From assembly GCA_014190475.1 (NCBI GenBank), contig BJGL01000003.1, positions 1 through 63,120 of the forward strand: a stretch of DNA of 63,120 bases. Direction: 5' to 3'. The notes below the pieces were generated by a model. It worked only from the letters and a program-made list of their open reading frames with translations. It was not told the origin of the DNA and searched no databases. How positions within the stretch are numbered: position 1 is the first letter of the stretch; every line of letters starts with the position of its first letter. This DNA is from Bacteroidota bacterium (GTDB lineage: Bacteria; Bacteroidota; Bacteroidia; Chitinophagales; Chitinophagaceae). This document shows, one piece after another, positions 27,957 through 35,799 of this stretch. The position numbers were made by a program, and so were the translations under genes.

Positions 27957-29290
27957 GAAATAATGCCGCGATATCAAAAGGGATTGACTGGAGCTTGGTA
28001 TGGATCTACTTGGCCCTTGTGCTTATTGGGTTATCTGCCATCTTTGCGGCTACCTATCAGGAGGGCGATCCTGTTCTCCAAAGTTTTGTTGCATTTAAAA
28101 CAGATTATAGCAAGCAATTTTATTTCTGGGGAATTGCGTTAGTCATAGGATTTTTTATTTTACTCACCGACAGTAAATTTTTTCCTACCACGGCTAATTT
28201 CTGGTATGCGGTAGGTATAATCTTATTACTCCTTGTATTTCCTTTTCACTCGAGAATTAAAGGAACAGAATCCATCATACGAATTGGTGCTTTTAATTTT
28301 CAACCGGCGGAGTTTTGTAAAATTTTTGTGGCCTTGGCTTTAGCCAAATACTTTTCACGTCCCGAAACTAATTTCAATCGTCCGGGTAGTCAGTTTACCG
28401 CTGCCTTGTTTGTATTGATTCCGGGTGGCTTAGCTATTCTTCAGCGTGAGACGGGATTAGCGTTGGTTTATTTCTCCTTTTTTCTCATGATGTATCGGGA
28501 AGGCTTACCCTCCATTATTCCTACGATTGGATTTGCTTTTGCCATCTTGATTATTGCCAGTATTATAATTCCCCCAAATATTCTTGCTATTCTACTTTCA
28601 GTAATTGCTATCTTATTGATTTATTTTTCAAGAAGACAAATCCGCAGACGTCGGCAGATCTTAACCAGTATACTATTTATTTGGGCTATTGCGGTAGGAA
28701 TACAGCGATTTGCGGTGCCTTTTATTTTTGAGAAAGTATTACAAAAGCACCAAGTTGAGCGGATTTATAACCTGTTTGGTAAGGACAATCCTTACGATCC
28801 TCAACAACAAGCCTTGTCGGAAGAGGCCTCTCGAAAAAAGAAGGAAAGTGGAAGTAGTTATAACGTACGTCAATCAAAAATTGCCATCGGAAGTGGTGGT
28901 TTTTTTGGAAAAGGAATTTTTAGTGCTACACAAACGCGTTACGATTTTGTACCGGAGCAACGAACAGATTTTATTTTTTGTACGGTAGGGGAGGGATTTG
29001 GTTTTTTAGGAAGTATGCTGCTCTTGGGGCTTTATCTAGCTCTGCTGTTGAAAATGATCAACATAGCGGAGAGACAACGGAGTACTTATAGCCGAGTGTA
29101 TGCTTATGGGGTATTATCTGTTTTCTTTTTTCATATTGCAGTTAATATTGCCATGACAATCGGATTAGCGCCCGTTATTGGTATACCGCTTCCCTTTATC
29201 AGTTATGGAGGCACTTCCTTATTAACTTTTACTGTATTACTTGCTATTTTGATTCGTCTGGACGCCGATCGTCAGATGGTTCTTCGCTAA
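27953..29290 (+). CDS. rodA: Rod-shape glycosyltransferase RodA (SEDS family)
   Basis: The peptidoglycan polymerase partner of PBP2. The polytopic protein has SEDS signatures QPAEFCKIFVALALAKYF, RETGLALVYF and the C-terminal GLAPVIGIPLPFISYGGTS. The start is TTG, overlapping the mrdA stop (TTGA). At 445 residues it is longer than typical RodA (about 370): a charged insert around residues 220-320 (FSRRQIRRRRQ, then a loop with DNPYDPQQQ) accounts for the extra length and is common in Bacteroidota. Confidence 0.95.
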   Translation: MRNNAAISKGIDWSLVWIYLALVLIGLSAIFAATYQEGDPVLQSFVAFKTDYSKQFYFWGIALVIGFFILLTDSKFFPTTANFWYAVGIILLLLVFPFHSRIKGTESIIRIGAFNFQPAEFCKIFVALALAKYFSRPETNFNRPGSQFTAALFVLIPGGLAILQRETGLALVYFSFFLMMYREGLPSIIPTIGFAFAILIIASIIIPPNILAILLSVIAILLIYFSRRQIRRRRQILTSILFIWAIAVGIQRFAVPFIFEKVLQKHQVERIYNLFGKDNPYDPQQQALSEEASRKKKESGSSYNVRQSKIAIGSGGFFGKGIFSATQTRYDFVPEQRTDFIFCTVGEGFGFLGSMLLLGLYLALLLKMINIAERQRSTYSRVYAYGVLSVFFFHIAVNIAMTIGLAPVIGIPLPFISYGGTSLLTFTVLLAILIRLDADRQMVLR

Positions 29291-29305
29291 TCCTACCTTT
29301 ACCGC

Positions 29306-30049
29306 ATGAAAGTAATTCCATTGGCAGAGGGTTGGTTTACCGTTGATAAAACCAAACAGTTTGTTCCCTTTGACGCCTCAACGGATCAACTCCGTGACCG
29401 CCCCGCCGGTAGTTTGTTGGTCGAGATACAGCCCTTTGTAGTCTCTACTGCTAATGATGTTATTTTATTGGATACCGGGTTGGGTTATCGGGTGGATGGG
29501 CAATTGCAGTTGCATGGTAATCTTCGCAAAGCGGGCATTGATCCTCACGCTGTCACTAAGGTTGTACTCTCGCATCTGCATAAAGATCATTGTGGCGGTA
29601 TGATTGAGACAGAGGGAAACTTTATCAACCCTGCATTTCCCAATGCCACGTATTATGTACAAGAAGCTGAGCTGGAACATGCATTAGCACATGTGGGTTC
29701 TTCTTATCCTGCAACACCCGTACAATGGCTGGCTTCTTATGAAAAAGTAGAACGCTTACAGGGTGATCAAACTATTGATGGTTTGATCACTTGTACCCCA
29801 TCAGGTGGACATGCACGATATCACCAAAGTATACTGATCAGTGAGGGAAATGAATTTGTTTTTTTTGGCGGTGATGAAGCTCCTCAACTACAACAGATGC
29901 GTCATCGGTTTGTAGCTAAATACGATTTTGACGGCAGACGTGCCATGGAGTTGCGACAGCAGTGGTGGAATCAGGGCGAACAGGAGGGGTGGACTTTTTT
30001 ATTTTACCACGATGTAAAAAATCCAACTTTTACTTTTCAGCACTCTTAA
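29306..30049 (+). CDS. MBL-fold metallo-hydrolase
   Basis: A 247-residue metallo-beta-lactamase-fold protein. The zinc motif HxHxDH is in LSHLHKDHCGGM, with further ligands in SGGHARYHQ and FFGGDEA. No signal peptide, so probably cytosolic. It follows rodA by 15 bp and may be read through from the mre cluster, but its function is unrelated as far as can be seen. Substrate unknown (lactonase- or quorum-quenching-like members share this layout). Confidence 0.85.
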   Translation: MKVIPLAEGWFTVDKTKQFVPFDASTDQLRDRPAGSLLVEIQPFVVSTANDVILLDTGLGYRVDGQLQLHGNLRKAGIDPHAVTKVVLSHLHKDHCGGMIETEGNFINPAFPNATYYVQEAELEHALAHVGSSYPATPVQWLASYEKVERLQGDQTIDGLITCTPSGGHARYHQSILISEGNEFVFFGGDEAPQLQQMRHRFVAKYDFDGRRAMELRQQWWNQGEQEGWTFLFYHDVKNPTFTFQHS

Positions 30050-30465
30050 AATCTTCGCGGCGGGGGTGGAGGTGGACCCATTTTCCCGGAACCCCGACGA
30101 TCGCGTACGCGTTCCTCCTGTACATCACGGAGAATTTTAATAAAATCTTCTTGCAGATCGTAAATCTGAATCACTCGCTTTTCTCCAACGATTGGACTAA
30201 ATTCTTTTCGATATTTAATTTGTAACTCAATTAATTGCTGACGGGCCAGTAATCGGTCCTCCCGATTTTTTCTCATGGTCTCTCGCCATTCTTTTTGATA
30301 CCGAGCAAACACCGGTCCAAAGGCTTCGCGTTCTCCACCGGTCATCCGCATTTTTTTCTGGATAAAGAGATTCATCTTTTCCGGAATTCGCTCTCCCATG
30401 GGAGGTTGCGCATCAGCGACAAGCACTATCGTTAGAAAATATATAAATGTGATAAGGTGTTTCAT
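30046..30465 (-). CDS. Exported Spy/CpxP-like small protein
   Basis: A 139-residue protein with a signal peptide (about residues 1-19, ending VADAQ), a highly charged, Arg/Glu/Lys-rich helical middle part and a Pro-rich tail ending PPPPPPRRF. The layout resembles periplasmic heavy-metal-sensor/Spy-type helical proteins. It overlaps the anti-sigma gene upstream by 4 bp, so the three-gene unit sigma-anti-sigma-Spy-like is likely a cell-envelope stress module. The function is inferred from context. Confidence 0.65.
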   Translation of the reverse strand: MKHLITFIYFLTIVLVADAQPPMGERIPEKMNLFIQKKMRMTGGEREAFGPVFARYQKEWRETMRKNREDRLLARQQLIELQIKYRKEFSPIVGEKRVIQIYDLQEDFIKILRDVQEERVRDRRGSGKMGPPPPPPRRF

Positions 30466-30935
30466 GGCATTTCAGTTGCTGGGAGATCGTTTAATAAGCG
30501 CTTGATTTCTTCGTGAGGTATATCCTGAATTAATACCGCTAAGTCATTACTTTCTATTTTTTCTGCAGTAGCGGTTTGTAAAAATGCATTTGTATTGTCA
30601 ATGTAAGCTGAGACGTGTTCCTCAGGAAGTTTGCTTATCTCCTGCTTAGCCCATTGATCAACAGCACCCGTTTCTTCATTTAAAGGATTTCTGAAGTAGT
30701 ATAGGCTAAAAAAGAGAATACCTATTGTTACAGCAGCAGCTGCAAAAACTGTCCAGCGAGGGGATCGGAAGAAAATTGTCGAACTATTTTTTTCTTCTTT
30801 ATTAACCGCCGCAATTAGCTTGTGAGGGAGTTGTTCAAAATAACCAGTGGGTACTTGAAAGGTCGATTGTTGTTGATGAAGTAGACTCGGAGCAACTTCT
30901 CTTAATTCGTCCTTTATCGTTTCCTTTTTTTCCAT
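30462..30935 (-). CDS. Probable anti-sigma factor, single membrane helix
   Basis: A 157-residue protein with a cytosolic N-terminal part (residues 1-60), one membrane helix at about 66-84 (FAAAAVTIGILFFSLYYF) and a periplasmic C-terminal region. It has no strong domain signature. It directly follows an ECF sigma gene and precedes the Spy-like gene, so it is most likely the cognate membrane anti-sigma factor. Confidence 0.6.
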   Translation of the reverse strand: MEKKETIKDELREVAPSLLHQQQSTFQVPTGYFEQLPHKLIAAVNKEEKNSSTIFFRSPRWTVFAAAAVTIGILFFSLYYFRNPLNEETGAVDQWAKQEISKLPEEHVSAYIDNTNAFLQTATAEKIESNDLAVLIQDIPHEEIKRLLNDLPATEMP

Positions 30936-30970
30936 GTGCTATTGCTATGACAAGTTAAGTAGGTCTTGGT

Positions 30971-31519
30971 TTAATGATTCAAAATATACTGTTCAATTTT
31001 TTTAGCTGCATGGTGGTAGCTGGCTTTTAACGCTCCCTCACTGGTTTCCAATAGTTTACTCATTTGTTCATAGGGCATTTCCTGATAATACCGAAGTATA
31101 AAAACCATGCGTTGTCTTTCTGGTAATTGCTGAATGGCCAATTCCAGTTTCCATTCCAGTTTTTGTGCATCAAAATGTGAATCTGCTTTTACCTGTTCGG
31201 CTCTTTCCTGATCTTTTTCGCTTAGGAAAGCCAGCGACTTTCTTTTTTGTTGCTCTAAAAAACTCAGACATTCATTGGTGGCAATCCGGTAAATCCAGGT
31301 ATACAACTGACTGTCCTCTCTGAATTTTTCCAAACCATTCCAAACCCTGATAAATGTATTTTGTACCACATCGTTTGCATCTTCATGCGAAACGACCATT
31401 CGGCGTATGAGCCAATAAATCCTTTCCTGGTATTTTTTAACCAGCATAGTAAAAGCGGCTTCTTTCGTAATAGGATTACGAAATTCCTGTAAGAGTTGTT
31501 GGTCAGAAGTGGAGGTCAT
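30971..31519 (-). CDS. ECF-type RNA polymerase sigma factor
   Basis: A 182-residue alternative sigma factor. Region 2 is seen in EDANDVVQNTFIRVWNGLEKF with the promoter-melting part TWIYRIATNECLSFL, and region 4 as LPERQRMVFILRYYQEMPY followed by the HTH LLETSEGALKASYHHA. Cotranscribed with a membrane anti-sigma and an exported helical protein, which points to response to an envelope signal. It lies 40 bp after the transketolase subunit gene and may also be read from it. Confidence 0.92.
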   Translation of the reverse strand: MTSTSDQQLLQEFRNPITKEAAFTMLVKKYQERIYWLIRRMVVSHEDANDVVQNTFIRVWNGLEKFREDSQLYTWIYRIATNECLSFLEQQKRKSLAFLSEKDQERAEQVKADSHFDAQKLEWKLELAIQQLPERQRMVFILRYYQEMPYEQMSKLLETSEGALKASYHHAAKKIEQYILNH

Positions 31520-31559
31520 GTACCGGTTATACCGTTAGACCTTGAAGATACGATGAGGT

Positions 31560-32516
31560 TTAACCTTTACGTTGCAGGGCACGCTCTGCCGCTGCAACGA
31601 TATCCGGTACATCCAGGCCATATTTCTTTAGCAACTGAGCAGGAGTACCACTTTCTCCAAATGTATCCTTGGTACCTACATATTCGATGGGAACCGGGCA
31701 ATGCTTGGCAGCTACTTGTGCAATTGAATCACCTAATCCACCTATGATATTGTGCTCTTCGGCTGTTACTGCACAACGTGTTTTTTGTAAGGAAGCAATA
31801 ACCGCTGCTTCATCCAATGGTTTGATAGTATGAATATTGATGACCTCTACGCTGATTCCTTTTTCCTCCAGTTGTGCACCTGCCTGGATGGCATTCCATA
31901 CCATATGACCACAGGCAAAAATGCTAATGTCTTTACCCGTCGAAAATTGTTGTGCTTTCCCGATTTCAAATGGACGATCCGTGGTAAAAATCGGCCAAGC
32001 CGGACGACCAAAGCGCAAGTATACGGGTCCTTTATATTCTGCAATGGCCTCCGTGGCTGCTTTGGTTTGTGCATAGTCACAAGGAACTATCACGGTCATA
32101 CCAGGCAGCATTTTCATGAGTCCTATATCTTCTAAGATCTGATGGGTTGCTCCATCCTCCCCTAAAGTAAGTCCCGCGTGTGAAGCACAAATTTTTACAT
32201 TCTTATCGCTGTATGCTACACTTTGTCTAATCTGATCATATACTCTACCAGTAGAGAAGTTTGCAAAAGTGGTAGTGAAGGGAATTTTTCCTCCTATAGT
32301 GAGTCCTGCTGCTACACCAATCATGTTGGCCTCAGCTATTCCGCATTGAATAAAACGCTCCGGAAACTCTTTCATAAACTGATTGAGTTTTAAAGAGCCT
32401 GCTAGGTCAGCAGTAAGTGCTACCACGTTAGGATTTTTACGGGCAGCTTCTACAATGCCATCTCCAAATCCGCTACGTGTGTCTTTATTTCCGGTTGATT
32501 GAATGTCTTTAAGCAT
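31560..32516 (-). CDS. Transketolase, C-terminal subunit
   Basis: A 318-residue protein covering the pyrimidine-binding and C-terminal domains of transketolase. The catalytic Glu sits in QCGIAEANMIG and the pyrimidine domain ends near TFANFSTGR; the C-domain carries EEHNIIGGLGDS. The thiamine-pyrophosphate/metal-binding N-terminal half is absent from this gene and from the window, so the enzyme must be completed by a separately encoded subunit. It belongs to the pentose phosphate pathway or a related ketol transfer. A -7 box TACTTTTG sits 5 bp upstream of the ATG. Confidence 0.9.
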   Translation of the reverse strand: MLKDIQSTGNKDTRSGFGDGIVEAARKNPNVVALTADLAGSLKLNQFMKEFPERFIQCGIAEANMIGVAAGLTIGGKIPFTTTFANFSTGRVYDQIRQSVAYSDKNVKICASHAGLTLGEDGATHQILEDIGLMKMLPGMTVIVPCDYAQTKAATEAIAEYKGPVYLRFGRPAWPIFTTDRPFEIGKAQQFSTGKDISIFACGHMVWNAIQAGAQLEEKGISVEVINIHTIKPLDEAAVIASLQKTRCAVTAEEHNIIGGLGDSIAQVAAKHCPVPIEYVGTKDTFGESGTPAQLLKKYGLDVPDIVAAAERALQRKG

Positions 32517-32521
32517 GGTTA

Positions 32522-32529
32522 CAAAAGTA
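32522..32529 (-). promoter_or_regulatory. -7 promoter box for the transketolase subunit
   Basis: CAAAAGTA on plus reads TACTTTTG on minus, a perfect -7 box ending 5 bp before the ATG at 32516. Confidence 0.5.
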
Positions 32530-32548
32530 GGATTTCAGCGTTAAGCAA

Positions 32549-33583
32549 TCAATTGAAAACTGTATTTCCGGACTTTAATTCTTGCTCCCATTTCCAGGCT
32601 GTAGCCATGATATCTTCCAGATTATATTTGGTTTCCCATCCCAGTACTTCTTGCGCCCGGTTCTTATTGGCATAGATGGCAATTACATCGCCCGAACGAC
32701 GGGGGCCAATTTCATAGTTGAGCGATGTTCCACTGGCTTTTTCAAAAGCCGTTATGGCTTCCAGTACTGTGTTGCCATTCCCTGTACCCAGATTAAATAT
32801 TTCGCAGGATTCTTTGTTCCGCTCCTGCTCTAGGTAACGCAAGGCTAGCGTATGCGCATGAGCTAAATCACAAACATGGATATAGTCCCGAATGCAAGAA
32901 CCATCCCGGGTGGGATAATCATTACCATGAACCCATAATTTATCCAGTTTTCCAATGGCTGTTTGTGTAATAGCTGGAACCAGGTTCTGTGGCTTACCCA
33001 GAGGGAGTTCTCCAATCAGCGCGGAAGGGTGGGCGCCTGCTGGATTAAAATAACGAAGCAGGATATGCTCTGCTGCAGCATTTTTTGCATAGTCCTGGAT
33101 GATCTGTTCGCTGATTTGTTTGGTAGATCCGTAAGGGGATTCCGCAGTTTTGATGGGTGTTTGTTCTGTTACTGGTATTTTATCTGGATTACCATACACC
33201 GTGCAGGAGGAAGAAAATACAAAGTGGGAAACCCCATACTCGTCTACACACTTTAAAAGATTTATTAGTGAGAATAGATTATTCTCAAAATAAAGCAAGG
33301 GTTGTTCAACCGATTCACCTACTGCCTTGTAGGCTGCAAAATGAATAACGCCGCTGATATCTGTGTGCTCTTCAAATACAGCACAGGTATCCTCGTAATT
33401 ACAGAGATCAATTTTATAGTGCTGTACATTTTTACCGGTAATTTTTTGTACCGCATCCAATGCAGCAGCATGAGAACGAGAATTATTATCAATACAAATT
33501 ACTTCATAGCCGTTTTCCAGCAGATCAATAATGGTATGTGATCCAATATATCCACAACCACCTGTTACAACAATTTTTGCCAT
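32549..33583 (-). CDS. galE: UDP-glucose 4-epimerase
   Basis: A short-chain dehydrogenase-fold enzyme converting UDP-galactose and UDP-glucose. The NAD-binding VTGGCGYIGSH, the catalytic SSSCTVYG serine region, and YxxxK in YGSTKQ are intact, with GSCIRDYIHVCDLA downstream. The length of 344 residues is normal. It lies 32 bp before the transketolase gene on the same strand. It could also supply UDP-sugars for the glycosyltransferase at 40.4-41.5 kb, but that link is speculation. Confidence 0.95.
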   Translation of the reverse strand: MAKIVVTGGCGYIGSHTIIDLLENGYEVICIDNNSRSHAAALDAVQKITGKNVQHYKIDLCNYEDTCAVFEEHTDISGVIHFAAYKAVGESVEQPLLYFENNLFSLINLLKCVDEYGVSHFVFSSSCTVYGNPDKIPVTEQTPIKTAESPYGSTKQISEQIIQDYAKNAAAEHILLRYFNPAGAHPSALIGELPLGKPQNLVPAITQTAIGKLDKLWVHGNDYPTRDGSCIRDYIHVCDLAHAHTLALRYLEQERNKESCEIFNLGTGNGNTVLEAITAFEKASGTSLNYEIGPRRSGDVIAIYANKNRAQEVLGWETKYNLEDIMATAWKWEQELKSGNTVFN

Positions 33584-33637
33584 AGGATTAGTTACCCGGC
33601 AAAACTCTGTAATTCTGGCGCTGTTTGCAAGAAAAGA

Positions 33638-34849
33638 TTAAAAGAAACGAAGAATCCAGTAAATAAAAGCGGCCAGTAATGCGCTGACTGGGATAGTAAG
33701 TATCCAAGCCCAAATTAAATTAATGGTTACCCCCCAGCGAACGGCGGATAGACGTTTTGTGGCGCCCACTCCCATGATTGCTCCTGTAATAGTATGTGTG
33801 GTGCTAACTGGAATTTTTAATGCTTCTGTGAGAAAGAGGGTCAGGGCTCCAGCAGTTTCTGCCGCTACGCCTTCAAAGGGAGTTACTTTGGTGATACGCG
33901 TACCCATTGTTTTTACAATTTTCCAGCCACCACTCATGGTGCCTAATCCAATAGCAGCGTAGCAGGCAATAGGAACCCAGTTAGGCATTTCCTCAAAAGA
34001 ACCAATTTGCCCTCCAGCAATTAATGCTGCGGTGATAATACCCATTACTTTTTGTGCATCATTACCCCCATGTCCAATGCTAAAAGCTGCTGAAGAAACT
34101 AGCTGTAATTTTTTGAACCATAAATTGGAACGGTGTGCATTCAATTTATTTAGATACAAAGAAAAAATTGCCATAGTCAATAGGATGAAAGCCAAAAGGA
34201 TCCACTTGAAATTTTTAGAGTAGAAAATAACTTGCATCCAATAACTCTCATAATCTGTTTTCCCAGCAAGCTCAACTGGATCTGTGAGTAGGTTTGTTTG
34301 CAAAAAGTAAACTACGTATACTATTACCACCAATGAGATAATTCTGGATTTCCAACCTTTACCAAATGAGCTTAAAAACCAGAGAGACATGACAAATGCC
34401 ATCAGCATGCCAATTAAAGGTGCTAAAAATATAAAGCTGACAGTTTTGATAATAACAGCAGAATTGACTGCATCAAATCCCGCAGCTGCAATTCCTGCAC
34501 CGGCAAACCCGCCAATCAAGGTATGAGAGGAGGAGGAGGGAATTCCAAACCACCAAGTCAATAAATTCCACGCTATTGCTGCAATCAAGCCAGCAAAAAT
34601 CACGTTCATCATGCTCCCGCCATTCACGGCGTCCGCATTTACAGTTTTAGCAACAGTATTAGCAACTCCGTGGTCTTTGAAAATGAAAAAGGCTACGGAG
34701 TTAAATATAGCTGCCCAAAGTACCGCTTGAAAGGGGGTAAGCACTTTGGTAGATACTACAGTAGCAATAGAGTTAGCAGCATCATGAAAACCATTGATGT
34801 AGTCAAAAAGAAGAGCGAGAATTATGATTGAAATCAGAAAAGTAGTCAT
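33638..34849 (-). CDS. pit: PiT family inorganic phosphate transporter
   Basis: A low-affinity phosphate permease of 403 residues with about ten helices. The repeated family signature is present in both halves: GFHDAANSIATVVSTK near the N-terminus and GGNDAQKVMGIITAAL in the second half, plus two SSSHTLIGG/STTHTITGA blocks. It lies 7 bp after the DUF47 gene, its usual partner, and forms an operon with it. It marks the left edge of a phosphate-related gene island reaching to about 47.3 kb. Confidence 0.95.
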   Translation of the reverse strand: MTTFLISIIILALLFDYINGFHDAANSIATVVSTKVLTPFQAVLWAAIFNSVAFFIFKDHGVANTVAKTVNADAVNGGSMMNVIFAGLIAAIAWNLLTWWFGIPSSSSHTLIGGFAGAGIAAAGFDAVNSAVIIKTVSFIFLAPLIGMLMAFVMSLWFLSSFGKGWKSRIISLVVIVYVVYFLQTNLLTDPVELAGKTDYESYWMQVIFYSKNFKWILLAFILLTMAIFSLYLNKLNAHRSNLWFKKLQLVSSAAFSIGHGGNDAQKVMGIITAALIAGGQIGSFEEMPNWVPIACYAAIGLGTMSGGWKIVKTMGTRITKVTPFEGVAAETAGALTLFLTEALKIPVSTTHTITGAIMGVGATKRLSAVRWGVTINLIWAWILTIPVSALLAAFIYWILRFF

Positions 34850-34856
34850 GAACTAA

Positions 34857-35507
34857 TTATGCATATTTGAGGATAATTGACTCGATTACGTTACTGGCAT
34901 CTTCGCACTTGTCAGTGGCCAGTTCCATAACTTGGTAAATTTCCCGAATCTTAATTACCTCTTTAGCGTCTGTTTCTAAGGCAAACAAACGCTCGATACT
35001 CATATCAAAAACATCGTCAGCCTGATTTTCAATGCTGTTAATCTTAATCATAGCCTCCGTGATAGCCTTGATATTTTTCATATCACGCAGCTGCGTAACT
35101 GCAATCTTTACCTGCTGGCATCCTTGCTCGATCAATTCAGCAAACTTTTGCATACCCGTATCGTTGGTATTGACCCGGTAGAAGTTCATTTTTTTTGCGG
35201 ATCCGAAAATATAGTCAGCAATATCATCCAGAGAGGTGGCTAGATAGTGAATATCTTCCCGATCAAAAGGGGTGATAAAATTTCGTCCCAACTCCAAAAA
35301 TAAACTGTGAGTCAAGTCATCATTTTGATGTTCCAAGTCCTCTATCACAGCAATTAACTTGGCTCTTTTGTCAAAATCAGGCTCAGCAACTACTGCCTTC
35401 AGTTGTGTGCCCATCACAGTCAAATTTTCTGCCACTTTTTCAAACAGTTCAAAAAACACCGCATTTTTAGGGATGAAAATTTTAAGAAAAGAATTTAATC
35501 CGGACAT
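34857..35507 (-). CDS. DUF47 family PhoU-like phosphate transport regulator
   Basis: A 216-residue all-helical protein of the DUF47/PhoU-like group, which normally accompanies and modulates PiT transporters. Characteristic blocks are FDREDIHYLATSLDDIADYI and SIENQADDVFD. I take the ATG at 35507 (MSGLNSFLKIF) instead of the upstream start at 35531. It is first in the operon with pit. I could not identify a convincing promoter or Pho box on this strand in the 292-bp upstream gap. Confidence 0.93.
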   Translation of the reverse strand: MSGLNSFLKIFIPKNAVFFELFEKVAENLTVMGTQLKAVVAEPDFDKRAKLIAVIEDLEHQNDDLTHSLFLELGRNFITPFDREDIHYLATSLDDIADYIFGSAKKMNFYRVNTNDTGMQKFAELIEQGCQQVKIAVTQLRDMKNIKAITEAMIKINSIENQADDVFDMSIERLFALETDAKEVIKIREIYQVMELATDKCEDASNVIESIILKYA

Positions 35508-35714
35508 ATATGATTTTTTAGCAAGGCGCAATTAGTGCACAAGCGAAAATACCTTTGTATTTTCTCTTGAAGTATCTCTTATTAAGAATTAATGATTAGT
35601 TAATAAATCAAGATTAAATAATTCAATATCAGTGTATTATATACAATTTTAGCCTATTGATTTGCCCAGTTGGTGGCTTTTTTTAGCTGTGCTGCCAAGG
35701 GCTTGGTAATATTC

Positions 35715-35765
35715 TGTTAACATGGGGTTAACCATCTGTTAACAATGCCGTAAGGTTCGGATAAC
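35715..35765 (+). promoter_or_regulatory. Pho-box-like array of 7-bp direct repeats, 11-bp period
   Basis: TGTTAAC (35715), GGTTAAC (35726) and TGTTAAC (35737) begin exactly 11 bp apart. A degenerate CCGTAAG (35748) and GGATAAC (35759) keep the same phase. PhoB-type regulators of other phyla bind 7-bp repeats at an 11-bp period. The last repeat ends 10 bp before a -7-like box (35776-35783), the spacing known for activator boxes that replace the upstream promoter element. The downstream gene is a TonB receptor. Confidence 0.7.
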
Positions 35766-35775
35766 ATGCGCATCA

Positions 35776-35783
35776 CAGCTTTG
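35776..35783 (+). promoter_or_regulatory. -7 promoter box of the TonB receptor gene
   Basis: CAGCTTTG matches TAnnTTTG in all but the first base. No TTG lies at the -33 position, consistent with activator dependence on the repeat array just upstream. The ATG is 16 bp downstream. Confidence 0.5.
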
Positions 35784-35799
35784 CACGAAATATTAAAGC

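Noticed and set aside
35577-35617. TTAA repeats upstream of DUF47-pit as another Pho box
   Set aside because: Two TTAA cores are 11 bp apart on the minus strand, but the region is very A/T-rich, the flanking bases do not match TGTTAAC, and no -7 box follows at the right distance.
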